Below are positions 23,163 to 35,229 of a DNA stretch of 47,492 nt, piece by piece. The stretch's first letter is position 1, and each line of letters opens with the position of its first letter. This DNA is from Gamarada debralockiae (taxonomy: Eukaryota; Ascomycota; Leotiomycetes; Helotiales; Hyphodiscaceae): NCBI GenBank assembly GCA_002803225.1, contig NXFV01000976.1, positions 1-47,492 of the forward strand, in the 5' to 3' direction. The translations under genes and the position numbers were made by a program. The notes under the pieces are model-generated. The model did no database searches. It saw only the letters and a program-made list of their open reading frames with translations, and had not been told where the DNA came from.

Positions 23163-23824
23163 GTCAAATCACCTATTGAGACTCGACAGCAAATGTGGGC
23201 TGATCGCAGATCGACCGTAGACACGACCCGGCCAAAATTGGGGGAGAATCTCGATCTTCAGACGCAAAACGAAGGTAATCGAACCACTTCTATAGCAAGT
23301 TAGAGCTGTGGTTACTGTCGAGCAGTAACGAAGTGGACCACCCAGTACAGTAGCTGTTCTGGTCTCAGGGGAGTACATATCACAGTTCTTCAATCAAATA
23401 GTAGAAAGGAGGAGATAGAGACTTTGTGGCACATGCAGAGCGGAGGTCATTTCTTGGTTGCTCAAAATCTCCGAAAGTTTGCAATCGATATTTCAATATC
23501 GCGGCGGTTCGCTTAGCAGCCTCCGATATCAAGCCCCAAAATACGAAAGAAAACATCCCATGACTTTCCAACCGCACTCTCAGAATAACCGCGTCATTTT
23601 CAATATCGCAACCATTGCCACCTTGCAACCATCGCAAAGATATCGTACAGTAGTGGTTATAGACGCCAGAAGGCGATACAGGAGAACAACGGCAGGTAGT
23701 GTGCCTGACTCTACTCAGATCAGGGGCTAACATCTCCTCAGAAGCCTTTGCAGAGCTTACGAGCACTCCAACCCCTACAACCAACAACCACCCCAAGCAA
23801 CAAGCCACTGAGCTTCCCGCTGTC
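23163..23824. other. Upstream region of the RING-like gene
   Basis: About 0.66 kb between divergent units. The frame of the downstream gene is open from 23699, but its first plausible Met is at 23825. No other gene seen. Confidence 0.45.
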
Positions 23825-25573
23825 ATGTCGCAAGTCAACAATGAAATCAAGTCCGAGCAACAAGTCGTCACTCCCAAAAGAGATATCGAACTATTGCAAC
23901 ACACCACCCAACAGATGATAGATCACCAACGCTCTGCTCATGGCACCGACTCTACACTTCAAAATAAAGCTTCAACATACAACAGCAGTTACCAGGTCCC
24001 TCAATTACCCCAAAACCAAACTACGTAGTATCATGACCACAAAGTCCCAACCTCGGCAGCTCAACCATCCCCATATAGTGTCGGCGACCGGAAGCCTCAG
24101 ACTCCCCAGCATCAAACCATGCAGTATCATAGCTACCAGATGCCAACTTCAGCAGCCCATCAAGCGCAATTGCAGCAGATGCAGATGGCGCAAGCTGCTG
24201 CAGCTCTTCAACAAAACGCGCAGATGATGGTACAATCGACTCTTGCCCAGCAATCTCCCGGCCAGAACTCTGCATATAAATCACCTTACTCGTCCTCGCC
24301 TTCTGTCAAAGGTTCAGCCAAAGGCTCCGCCAAGAGCTCCACCAAGAAAATCATTCCCGCCAAGAGTATCCAACCCAATGTAGGACCCGTTGACGGACCA
24401 CCTCTATGTGTGTCTTCCGAATATCAGTCAATCCCCTTGGCTGAACCTCCGCCACCAGAATATAATATTCGTAACGCTGATCAAAGGCGCTATGGTCAAC
24501 CACCGCAGGCGATAACTGCTCGATCCCACCGAAACCAAATCGGTCAGGCGAGTGGAACAATTCAGAACATCCCAGGCTACTCCGGCGCAGGGTTTCACAA
24601 TTCGAACGTAATCACTCAACCGGCACCAGTAGTTCAGAATGCAGGAATCCAAAACTACTTCAACATCACCCGCCAGCCATTCAAAGCCTACTCTGATCAA
24701 ACTGCCCGAGGCTACCCCGCCCAGGCTCCTCACATGCCACCGCAGCCCAATGCTGTGTACGCCGATCAAACATCTCAAACCCAAGAATCTTCTTACCACC
24801 CCGCCATCATCGCGTCAAAGGCGGAGTCGCTGAAGCATATGGAAGCCAAGCCGGTTCAAAGGTTCTCAATGAAGATGGATAGCCGGAAATTAACTCGCAC
24901 AATACCGCTTCCATACCAGCCTGTCAAGAGTGTAAGCTCTCAGCCAGGATTTTCCCCAGCTAACGTTGACGATGATGGAAATGTCCCCGAGCGGCAAACT
25001 TTGAATCAGGTAGTGTTTTGCGCCGTCGCTTCTGATGACCATTGCATTATCTGCAAGGCCCGTTTCGGCCAAGAGAACCCCCACGGAGCCTATAGCGAAT
25101 ATATCAATCTGCCAGGAGGAAAGAACCTCTGGGTCGATATTAACAACCTCGGAGCCATCGAGATTCCGGTCCATCTCCCTTGCGGCCACGTTACTGGAAA
25201 CAATTGCATCCTCCCCCATGTATTCTGCCCCAAGTGTCAGGATCCGCTGCATTACGTCGATTGTGGCCATAAGATTCTTCTGCCTACAACCAGCTCCACA
25301 GCACTGAGCGTGAAGGTAGCCATTCCGAAGAAGTGTGTCCAATGCCGGGTTTTCGATCACGAGCAGAACGCAAACTTGTCAGGTCTCCTCGCAGAGCTCG
25401 GTATGTTGAAGGCGGAGAGAGCAGACTTGCTCTGTCAGGAGGGCCAACAGGATCATGTTCTTGAGCGATACCACCTCGATAAGGCAATCACACAGACCCA
25501 GCAGAAGGTCGACTCTATTGAGGCTAAGACAAATGAGATGGTCCAGGTGACGCAATTCTCCGGATATTATTGA
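23825..25573 (+). CDS. Gln-rich protein with C-terminal RING-like zinc module; in-frame stop or short intron
   Basis: From the ATG at 23825 the frame encodes a polar Gln-rich start (MSQVNNEIKSEQQ) and meets TAG at 24026-24028. The same frame is open beyond it to 25573. Three models exist. One removes a 54-bp intron at 24025-24078 (GTAGTA...CATATAG), giving 564 residues. One starts at the Met at 24119 (484 residues). One treats TAG as a nonsense mutation. The C-terminal third has CIICKARF, LPCGHVTGNNCI, FCPKCQDPLHYVDCGH and KKCVQCR. This is a C-x2-C...C-x-H-x5-C...C-x2-C pattern, RING-like but lacking one usual ligand. A helical Gln/Glu-rich tail (LGMLKAERADLL, AITQTQQKVDSIEAK) may form a coiled coil. 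Nuclear or ubiquitin-related function is a guess; partner and substrate are unknown. Confidence 0.7.
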
Positions 25574-25828
25574 GGTTCCCAGTCGTGTAGACAATTGTTT
25601 CATGGCGAAATGAGCGGATAGGTACTAGAAATGTCGGGAAGTGAGAGGATTCACACAGTTTTCCATCGTAATCAGCACGGTTTGGCAGATGATAGATGCT
25701 GTGCGTAGTTGTCCATTCCATCTGCGGCGAACCAAGGAATAAAGTTGGGGAAGATTATTCGAAACTGTCATCAGTCTCCAGTTTCCATATGTAGATTAGT
25801 GTCTTCAGTAGGAATTCCTTCCAGCCAA

Positions 25829-26818
25829 TCATCGAACACACATCAACGAATCTTCTCCAAATTGCTTCTCAATGCTTCCCTCTTCCTTCAACATACTGCC
25901 AATCCAAGTTCTTCCACCTTCCACAGTGCGAGCTCCAAACTTGACAACCATGCAGCCACGAACTTTGGCAGCTGACCATAGTAAGCCATCTTCTTTCTCT
26001 TGTTTCAGTCGTGTCTGTCTCCAAGATTCTCGTTCTGACAAGACAATTCCGCTGTCCTTGTCCATCTTATCTTGGGATCTGAAGTCACGAGCTCCGATTC
26101 TAGGTAGTGCAGAGAACTCCGCAATGAAGAACGATGAGAGTGACTCCACCAGTGGACCTTTCAAAATCAGTGTGCCAAACAGACCAAGACCATGCATTTT
26201 CTTCTTGAGAAACTTCTCTTGTGCATTTGCCGTGTCTCCTTCCAACAGAACATTGTCCCGCAGCAGTAGTCTTCCTTTTCCGCCCGAATTTAGTGCTGCC
26301 CAAACTTCATTGCGTCCACTCCACGCACCAAGATCCCAATCTTCCCCCCTTGCGGTCCTTCCTGCAGACACCCAATCCAACAAACAAAGAGATGCTCCTT
26401 CAGCTAGCGTGAAGACTTGAGACTGCTCATAGACGCTTCCTCCAAAGGGCTGCACAGGGTCGGGCAGCAGGCAAACACCGGCTCCTGCCTCTACCTTCAC
26501 ACGCAGCTGTTGGCGTGTCATAACATCACGTGAGGGTGATTTGAATATCTTTGTGTGTCCCTGGGTAACAATGCTGAGTTTTGCGTTTGGTCTAACTTCG
26601 ATTACGAGGTGGACTTGATCGCCACCAACGAGCCCACCACCGTAGGTTAAGAGAAAGACGAGCACGCTCTTCTGTCCCGCTGAGGGGGAAGGCGAGATGA
26701 GCTTGAGAGGATATTGGAATGTGATAGTCGATAGAGCGGACACTGCGTGTGGTAATAGGCGGACAACTAGACGTCCCTCACCTGGTGCGGATGAGGATGG
26801 AGGGAAGGGCGAGGTCAT
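25829..26818 (-). CDS. ureD: Urease accessory protein UreD
   Basis: Single-exon gene of 329 residues. UreD (UreH in some bacteria) binds apo-urease and with UreF and UreG allows nickel delivery and lysine carbamylation in the cytosol. Seen blocks include GEGRLVVRLLPHAVSALSTI, then YGGGLVGGDQVHLVIEV, KLSIVTQGHTKIFKS and CLLPDPVQPFGGSVY, followed by LLDWVSAGRTARGE, in the family order. The length is slightly above bacterial UreD, as usual in fungi. The start is the first Met; the Pro/Ser-rich opening (TSPFPPSSSAP) is common in fungal members. The gene is divergent from SCC3 with 373 bp between the starts. It implies that the organism has a nickel urease and uses urea as nitrogen source. Confidence 0.93.
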   Translation of the reverse strand: MTSPFPPSSSAPGEGRLVVRLLPHAVSALSTITFQYPLKLISPSPSAGQKSVLVFLLTYGGGLVGGDQVHLVIEVRPNAKLSIVTQGHTKIFKSPSRDVMTRQQLRVKVEAGAGVCLLPDPVQPFGGSVYEQSQVFTLAEGASLCLLDWVSAGRTARGEDWDLGAWSGRNEVWAALNSGGKGRLLLRDNVLLEGDTANAQEKFLKKKMHGLGLFGTLILKGPLVESLSSFFIAEFSALPRIGARDFRSQDKMDKDSGIVLSERESWRQTRLKQEKEDGLLWSAAKVRGCMVVKFGARTVEGGRTWIGSMLKEEGSIEKQFGEDSLMCVR

Positions 26819-27191
26819 GACGGTTGTTTTTTCTGCATGTTGGACTAGAGTGCTAGAGGTTGTTCTGTGGATGGCGTCTTGCTGGGAGAATCATTGAGGC
26901 TGAGTGGGAAGGTCCAGATATAGAAATACAGTGCAGTAGAGATTGTAATAATGGATAAAGACGATATTTCACCGCATAGGGTATGAAAGACTTCGCATTT
27001 CACACGGCCCACTTGAAACGCGGCTCGCTTTGTAGTATTTTGCCTCAGGCAACAACGCTAAACCACTTCAGGACCCAACTTTACACCCATCGCGACGTCG
27101 CGCTCAATCAACACCACCACAATTCTACAACACGACTCCAGCACCCAAACCTCCCACGAAAATCAATTTCCTTGTCGCAACCGATGCCTCA
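26819..27191. promoter_or_regulatory. Shared divergent promoter of ureD and SCC3
   Basis: Only 373 bp separate the two start codons. The segment must hold both 5' leaders and core promoters. No TATA box of strong match was seen on either side. Confidence 0.6.
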
Positions 27192-30100
27192 ATGACTACT
27201 CGAAGAACGCCGCTCATGGATATTTCCAATAACGACGTGACGAGTACTCCAGTCGCGACTGGGAGTAGGCGCAAGTCTGGACGCGCCGTGAAAGTGCCCG
27301 AAAAATTCATTCCCGATGCGCCATCCTCTCAACAAGGCCATTCCAGTGTGAAGAGAAAGCGAGGAGGAGAAGATGTCGAGAATGACGCGTCAGACGTAGA
27401 AGAAGAGGATGAAGACAGTGACGGTACTGTGGAGAGTGCGGGGGAGGAAGAGGCACCCGCACCCCGCAAGAAACCAAAAGCGCCTCGAAAACCTGCTGCC
27501 AAGAAGCCAAAGGTTAATGGAATGGTGTCGCATGAAGAGGCTCCTGCTGTCAAGTTACCCAGCCGGCCGAAGAAGGGAAAGAAGGTTGCAATCGCGGATC
27601 GCAACGCGGAGGGACTTTATGGTAAGCGCGTTTACTATCGCAACAATTGGAAGCACGCTAATTAATGAACAGCTGATGTTTTCACGAGCGGAGATGACCC
27701 AAAAAATGTGGCGGAACAGTTCCTGGCGAAATATGCGGAACACAAGGTCGAGGCCGTGAAGGAGATGGTCAACCTGGTTCTCAAAAGCTCTGGCTGCGAC
27801 CTTCAAGTCAATGAGGATGATATTGAAGACCCCGAAAATGCCGGAGGAAAGCTTGGCGAACTGCAAGACGAGTTTCAAACAGTGAGTCGACCTCAAGATT
27901 GGGAAATCTTTGGTGCTAATTAGTTACCCAGCAAAATATTGCCGACTATCCCCTCATTTCGAAAGCCAAGAGCAGCCATGATTTTCGAGCCAACCTTTCC
28001 AATTTCTTTAAGTCTTTGATTGAGGCAATGCACAAAACTGGAGTCCTGTACGAGCCCGACGTCCCACTCATCGAAAATATCCATCTATGGTTTGCCACGA
28101 TGACCTCGTGCTCCTCGCGACCATTTCGACATACTGCAACCTTTGTATCTCTTTCTGTCACCAGCGCCATGTGTGCCATGGTAACCTATGAGGTAGAAGT
28201 CGCGGCGAAGATCAGACGCCAATTCGAGGGGGAGAAAAAGAAGAAGGGAGCGAACAAAGGAAGACTTGCGGATTATCAGCAAAAAGTGGAGAACAGTGAG
28301 AATAAGCAGGAAATACTAAAGGGAAAGATCAACGAATTCTTCGAGACAGTGTATGTGCACCGATATCGAGATGTGGACCCCAAAATCAGAACCGAATGTG
28401 TGGAGGCAATGGGAGATTGGATCGACAAGTTACCGAGTGTGTTCTTGGAAGGAACATACCTGCGATATATGGGATGGATGCTTTCCGATACACATGCGCC
28501 TGTGCGCCACGTTGTGATCAAGCAACTGTGCAACATCTTAAGGGTGGAAGCCAATGTTGGGACCATGAGGCATTTCATTGAGCGGTTCCGCCCTCGCATG
28601 ATAGAAATGGCCACTCAAGATTCCGAATCCGATGTTCGCGCCTCTGCTGTGGAGTTGGTCAACTTGATACGAGAAGCTGGCATGCTGGAGCCAAATGACA
28701 TTGACGCGATTGGCAAACTTATCTTCGACTCAGAGCCCCGGGTTCGCAAGGCTGTCGTCGGATTCCTCGTCGCGAGTATGAGTGACATTTACGATTTCAA
28801 AGTGGAGGAATTGGGTGGAGAGGAGGATCTTGAAGAATGTTTCGCTGTTGATGCTGAAGATTTCGACAGTCCGCGCCAGGGATGGCTCAAACTCAAGGTT
28901 CTTGCAGAGATCCTCTCCACTTACGACCAAGAGGATGCGGATGAAATGCCCAGTCAGATCCAGACCAAGAACGACAGCGAATTCCTCAACATCTCGGGTA
29001 CCGAATCGCGATTTACGCATGCTGCCCAAGCACTTTACGATAAGATGGAGGAGTTGAAGGAATGGGAGATGCTCGCTGGTTACCTTTTGTTCGATCATTC
29101 GTCTAAGCCCAGTGGAAACAAGACCGAACGAGCCTTGAAAGAGGCGTTGAAGCCGACCGAGAGGGAGGAAGTTATTCTTCTGGAGATTTTGAATGCAGTC
29201 GTCAAACTAGCTCTTACTGTGCAAGCTGATGAAGAGAAATCGAAGGAGAAGGGCAAAAAGACGATGACGAAGGCTGAACTTGCGGAAAAGAAGGAGGCAA
29301 CTGCACGACGATTAGCCAGTCTCATCCCAAGGCTGCTCAAGAAGTACGGAGCAAACCCACAAACAGTGACAGTTGTTCTCCGGTTAGAGCACGTCCTAGA
29401 CCTGGATATCTTCCAGGAACTCCGACAATCGGCCGTCTACGCAAAGCTCCTCGACGAGATCAGCATGCAATTCAATGGTCATGCAGACAGAGGTGTGCTC
29501 ACAGAAGCTGGTGCTGCACTATTACATGCCAAGGGCTATGGAGAGCTTGAAGAAGTAACAGAGAACAAGATGCAGTCACTCTGGGAAGACACAATCAATA
29601 CTCTCCGTCGGATCAACAAGGCTGGAGAAATTGCCATCAGAGGAAGCTTCAGAGAATCTGTTCTTACTGAGCTCTCCCACAACCTCGCAAGACTCGACAA
29701 ACTTGCCAGCATATCCAACTGTGTTGAACCTTTGGAGGCCGAAGGTCGAAACAATGAGCCTCTTCCAATCAGCATTCTTCTCGACGTCATCGCCAGAGGC
29801 AACTTTGAGGAAGAAGATCCGGACCACGATGCTCTTGAGGATGAGGTCGTTTTGTCAGCGATACGCTCCTCCATGTTCTACTTCATGTGGAAGATGCATG
29901 CATTGACAGAGTCAATTTCTGCAGGTGAAGAGATTCTCGACATCGACATTGACAACTTGAGGGAGTTGCAAGACAGCTTCATCTCGAGCCTCATCACCGC
30001 CCTATCATCACGCGCTACTCTGGACCCGGTTCGTCTCTTCGCCACTGGTACCCTTCTAGATTTATACGTATTGTTCTCTACATTACGACCAGCGAAGAGG

Positions 30101-30802
30101 CCAAAAGCCAAGAACGGCGTCACACCAGAACCCGGCCAAGAACCCAACGAACATTTACAAAGTCTCGTTATGGAAATAGCGCCCGAAGTCCAACAAGAAC
30201 TTACTAGCATCTTCGATCAGGCAGAAAAGCAATTTGCCAAGAAGAGCAAGAAGAAACTTGTAGAACCTGGCGATGACGAAGCACCTGAGGATCTTGACTC
30301 CGAACCGGAAGACGATGAGGATGATGAGGATGCTACCGATAGCGAACGACAAGCTGAGACCTTGAAAGCTGAGCAACACCTCTGCGAACTTACCGGCAAG
30401 CTTGTTCTTGCCATCTTAGCGAAGGTCATCGATGCATCAGGTCCATTAGAAGGCAAGCTACGATCACGCATTCAACGAAATAAGGATAAACTCGGACCGA
30501 ATTTCAAGAAGATTGTGGAATACCTCGACGAAACAAAGTCAAAGGATAAGAAGAAGAGCCACAAGAGCAAAGCCGAGCAAGCTGCTGCCGCAGCGAAGAA
30601 GGCCGGCAAGAGCGCACCAACAAAGAGCGCGGAGATCGTCGAGGAAGAGGAAGAGGAAGACGATCCATTTGCAGAGCCTGAGGTTGAGGAAGGAGACGTG
30701 GAGGATTTACGGAGAAGAGAGTTGTTGGATGAGGAGCCTCCTGCGAGTGTGACTGAGGATAACGAGGGTGCTGAGGATGAGGATGATATCATGGGTGATT
30801 GA
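27192..30802 (+). CDS. SCC3: Cohesin subunit Scc3/Psc3 (STAG family)
   Basis: Three exons, 27192-27621, 27673-27881 and 27932-30802, 1169 residues. Introns are 51 bp (GTAAGC...GAACAG, phase 1) and 50 bp (GTGAGT...ACCCAG, phase 0). Scc3 binds the Scc1 kleisin and DNA and is needed for sister-chromatid cohesion in the nucleus. The N-terminus is basic/acidic and disordered (KKPKAPRKPAAKKPK, about residues 95-110). Then comes the STAG block VLYEPDVPLIENIHLWFATM and RPFRHTATFVSL, and the stromalin conservative region VYVHRYRDVDPKIRTECVEA with YLRYMGWMLSD. HEAT-like repeats follow (SDVRASAVELVNLIREAG; EPRVRKAVVGFL). The C-terminus is Lys- and Asp/Glu-rich, ending in EDEDDIMGD. All frames are intact. 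Confidence 0.95.
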
Positions 30803-33339
30803 GCAATGGAATGAATTTCATGGAGTCGGTCCTTTGTTACGCTGTCTGTAGGAATATGTTGAGCTGTGGAATATGGCTCTTGATAACGGCTAGACAGAGG
30901 TGCATTTCCTTTGCATAGGTCGTGGTTGCTTGGAATGGATGGAATGGATTTCTTCATGAGCTGGCGCTTGGCATATCGCTTCATAGCTTGTGCTTGATGT
31001 CTAATGCAATAATAGAATACTTGGCCTTCAAAACCACCTGTGAATCTAGAACAAACCATGTATTTGCATGCAAGTGCATGCTGAGAATGATTATGAATCT
31101 TCAACAGCGATTTCAAGGCATCCTTTAAGTCGAAAGATTTAGAGCCAGATCCAGATTCCTCGATCCACAACGGACTTGTGCGACGTCCTCCGCTAGTTGA
31201 CCCTACCATTAGAGTGACTATTGATGGAAAGAATAATTGCCGCTTTTCACAGCTTGGGATATCCTGTGTTAACTGATGACTTAGTGTACTCGTATCTCGG
31301 TGTCATCTGAAGAAGCTTGCAGCTTCTCGTACGGCTTTCAAGCTTGTTCCATTTTTTGGCAATTTCTCAGAAGATGATAGCGGACGGAGAGCGCTGAAAG
31401 CCGAAAGCAACATGATCCTCAACGGCAAAAGGTACCTCGACAACTTGAAGGGGAAAATGATGGACAACGATTCTCTCAAAATTCATGACGCACGAATACT
31501 GAGCGCAGATTCTGATTGCATGTGAGCTGCTCGAAATCCTACCCAGCGGAGTTACAAGTCTCCACGACTCCCTCGAGGTTGCCATAGGGAAGAATAAATG
31601 TTTTGCCGGACCGGATCTGTCTTTCCCGCGATCGAAGAGTCTATCTTTATGCTTCTTGTAGTATAGATTTCTAAAGAAGCAAGCTAACGTTTGGTGAATA
31701 TGGTAAAGCCGTGCAGGGGCTTCACTTCCGTGAGGAGGCTTGCTTTCATTGCTTCGGTTGCTCAGCTCAGTTTGCACATTCTGAACTGATGGGTCTGACT
31801 CACTTGCTTTAAGGCGTTCTTCCATAGGGTTGACCCGGGAAATACTGCCTATTATATCACAGGACAATAATAGTTCCACGGAAGATGAACACCCATCAAC
31901 TCCAATTCTAGGTTGAAGGGAACGGTTTGAAAGGCTTGCTTCCTAATTTCAACTTCCAGGCCTCTGCCGGAAGTAGCTTTATATCGAACCCATGCTAGCC
32001 GTCGTTGCCACCTGCATACGAGTACCTTGCAGGTTGGGGGAACTACTTTCGGTTTGGTAAGGCAACCCTCATTGAGCAAGTCGCATCTGCCAACTTATAC
32101 AGGTCTTGAAGCTCAAAGGGTTCAGGCTTACCCCAAGGACTGAGACGCGCAAAGTATTAAGATTAGTATTGACCAAATTTCCTCGTCGTTCTCATTATTG
32201 CTGTCATCCTTACTTTTGTTGTCTGAAATCCTCAGGGACGACAGCACTCTAGCAACCTCCGCCAGCACCAAGAGCTCCACAGAAAAGTCATCGAGCCCTT
32301 ATCTACTTGTGTTTGAAGGATTGTGAAAGAAGTGAGACCGGACAGCTAGTCATCCTCGCCCCATGCTAAAATTAACGCAGGAATTTATGATAAAAAGCCG
32401 GAACAAAACGAGCCAATTCAAGAGCTGATATAGGAGAGCAGTTTAAAGTTAGGCTTCAATAATGCAAATGGCTTAGAAGTTCAATCAAGATGCCGCTGAG
32501 AAAGATTGAAAGCCATGCGACGATTTGTCTCGAATTATCCTTACTCTCCTGGTTTCTATTATCAGTACACTATGCCACGGGCTTACAAAGCCCAACGTGT
32601 TTTGCAACATAATCGCCCATTCAGCTCCCATAGTTCAAGCAGAACATCATCTTTATCATAGCAGTACCATACGAACCTGGGTTGCCCTGATGGCTTTTCC
32701 GAGCTCCGGAATCCCTGTCTCAAATACCCGTATTCGTGGACTGAACTTCCCCACAGCACGAGTGCCCTCCCAAAACCTTCCCTAGACTGAAATTTCCATT
32801 TTGCAACTGCTAATATGGTCTAGGATCTTCATAGAAACAACTCCCTGTATTGGATTGCGAAGGATATTAGTTAGCTGCAGATGGGACCCTTGATCTTTTC
32901 CAAATGTACATCAGATCGCGACGGCATACATATATCATTGATGCTGTAGAGTTGTGTGAGGAGCTTTTTGATATCAATTGGACACATGGGATGAGTATAA
33001 GAATTGATCGACCCATAGAGCACTATAAGAGCTCCGGCAGATTTGTCGTCGTCATTAACTTTATTGTTGTCTTTCTATATGTCATCGCCAGTGACCTCGA
33101 CTTATGAACAAAGGGAAATATATGATTGTATGTGTTTCAGCTTCGCATTCTCCTTTCTCTCAAACGCCGTTTGGGTGCATATTACTCAAAGCCTGTAAAC
33201 TCTTGTGACCGTCCAGACAGGTAGCCCGTTGAAGATCGGGGTTTTACGTTTGTTGATTGCTTTCCAAAGTCCCCACAACGTTTCAGTAGGGCAACTCGCC
33301 TGCTAGCTTCATAGCTGGGCAAGTTGGGGTTCACGGGAC
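30803..33339. other. Long spacer without recognised gene
   Basis: About 2.5 kb. The largest frame, 170 codons at 31367-31879 (-), has no domain, signal peptide or plausible neighbouring exon that I can see. Base composition and frames look non-coding. Confidence 0.5.
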
Positions 33340-35229
33340 CTAGAAGTCTCTAGGCATGACCTCCTTCCCCTCCCCACTCCGATCCACATTCGGGAAGAAC
33401 TTGAAACCCCCGTTTGCCCTTCCCGAATTTGACCTTCCCAACCCAGCATCCATATCCTGTCCCTCCGGGAGTCTCGGTAACGGGCTAATCGGCATAGGAT
33501 ACCCGTGTCCATCAACCTCCTTTTCATTAACGCTGCTTCCTTTGCCCGATACCCAGAAGTCACTATCGTTGCTCCTCATACGTTGATGCATACCAACCTC
33601 GATACGGAGAGGTGGCATAGGTGAGAGTGGAGGGTTCGAGGCGTCGAGGAGCGGAGATGGAGGTGGGGATTCAGCTTTCGCTATGCGGCGCATGCGAATG
33701 AATTTTCGGACAAGAAATAGGATAAGTGCTGCAATGATGAGACCACCAGCTAATGGCAGTTAGTTGTTTTTCTCTTGGTCTTTGGGAAATGTGATGAAGG
33801 AGAGAAATGCCTACCTGCTGCGCCAACAATGATCCCTGCCATAGTCCCTGCACTCATACTGTTCGAAGGTTTCAGTGTCTCAGTAACAATAATCCCCGAT
33901 CCTGTGGTTTCTGTGCTCACGCCCGGTACGCTTCCTGTTTTTGTGACGCTGGTAATCATCGAAGTAGCGAGAGTCGGATTGTTGAGGTCGGCCGCCGCAG
34001 AGGGAGCGATTGTTGACACGTAAGCAAAGGTAGAGGAGGCGTCACTTGAAGTGAGTGTGACTTGTTGGCCTATTACTGATGAAGAGTGTGCAGCAGAAGA
34101 TATTTTAGGCGCGGCGGAGACAGAAGACGCTTGGCTGGATCCCCGGGCTGAGGAGCCGGTAGGGGATGACTTGGCTGGCACGTTTACGGCTGCGGACGAG
34201 GATTGTTGAAATGGGACAGCTGATGAGGAGCCCTGGGCGACTGGAGCAGCGGTAGCGGGTTGAGCAGAGGGAGCTACACTGGATGGAGTAACTTGGGGAG
34301 CAGTTGTTTCCGATCCTGCTGGAGCTGCGCCGGACGGAGCAACTTGGGGAGCAGTTGTTTCCGATCCCGCTGGAGCTGCGCCGGACGGAGCAACTTGAGG
34401 AGCATTGGTTTCTGATTCCGCTGGAGCTGCATTGGGTGGAGCAACTTGGGGAGCAGTGGTTTCTGATTCCGCTGGAGCTGCGTTGGATGGAGCAACTTGG
34501 GGAGCAGTGGCTTCCGATGCCGCTGGAGCAGCACTTGTCGCGGGTGCTATGCCGGTTGCAGGAGCAGCACTGGTAGGTGGTTCAGCACTGGTGACGGGTG
34601 CGACGCTTGTTGGAGCCTCAACGGATGTTTCTGGGGCCACAGGTGTAGCAGCGGGAGCGACACTGGTTGGAGGTTCTGCTGGGGGAGTATTTGCTCCTCC
34701 GACAAGTCCACCAATCCCAGGAGTTGCTCCGACACCCGATCCTAACAGTCCACCCCCAGCAGCTGCTGAAGAAGGTGCTGCCGAAGGAGAAGTAGTAGAT
34801 GACTAGAATGTGTTAGAAGGGGTGTCTTTAGACATGCTGGAAAGAACTTACAGCTGCAGCTGCAGCTGAAGCAGTTGGAAGAAGGCCAAGGCTTAGGCCC
34901 AATAACCCCGATCCGTCAGAGGCCGCGGCAGTAGTAGAAGGCTATTCACATCAATCAGCCTTGGTATTCCCAATTCCCAACTCAACTAAAAAAAAACTTA
35001 CTGTAGCTGCATTACTCGGTAGATCGGGAACCAGACTTGCTGCAGACACAGGAATAGGCGCAAGAGAGGTAGGCACAGCCGGCACATCGGTCGTCGACTC
35101 ATTATCCTGTCTCTTCCTCAGAGCATCCTCCTTCCATGACAATACATTATAATCTGCACCCGAAGATGCCAGATCTTGAGGGGTGACAGGGACGAGACCA
35201 TCGAATTCAGTACGGCGGAAAAGACGCAT
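33340..35229 (-). CDS. Ala/Ser/Thr/Pro-rich single-pass membrane protein with tandem repeats
   Basis: Four exons: 35229-35002, 34941-34852, 34802-33815 and 33749-33340, 571 residues. Introns of 60, 49 and 65 bp all have GTAAGT or GTAGGC donors and TAG acceptors and close in phase. The middle is mucin-like and includes tandem 17-residue units of the type SETTAPQVAPSGAAPAG. A transmembrane helix follows: GTMAGIIVGAAAG spliced to GLIIAALILFLV, then the basic stop-transfer RKFIRMRR. The about 130-residue tail is Pro-rich (SPPPSPLLDASNPPLSPMPP) and probably cytosolic. The layout resembles wall sensors such as Mid2/Wsc proteins, but the N-terminus (MRLFRRTEFDGLVPVTPQD) is not a signal peptide and there is no WSC domain. 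Function is not assigned. Confidence 0.82.
34301..34504 (-). repeat. Four tandem 51-bp units
   Basis: Units begin at 34301, 34352, 34403 and 34454, each starting CAG(T/C)... on the + strand, with partial units on both sides (from about 34273, to about 34520). Each codes 17 residues of the mucin-like region. No indel breaks the frame. Confidence 0.9.

Noticed and set aside
31367..31879. 170-codon open frame on the - strand
   Set aside because: No domain, signal peptide, membrane segment or splice partner recognised; composition looks random and it sits in a long spacer.
34274..34806. Long open frames on both strands across the 51-bp repeats
   Set aside because: Shadows of the repeat-coding exon; 51 is divisible by three, so every frame stays open through the array.
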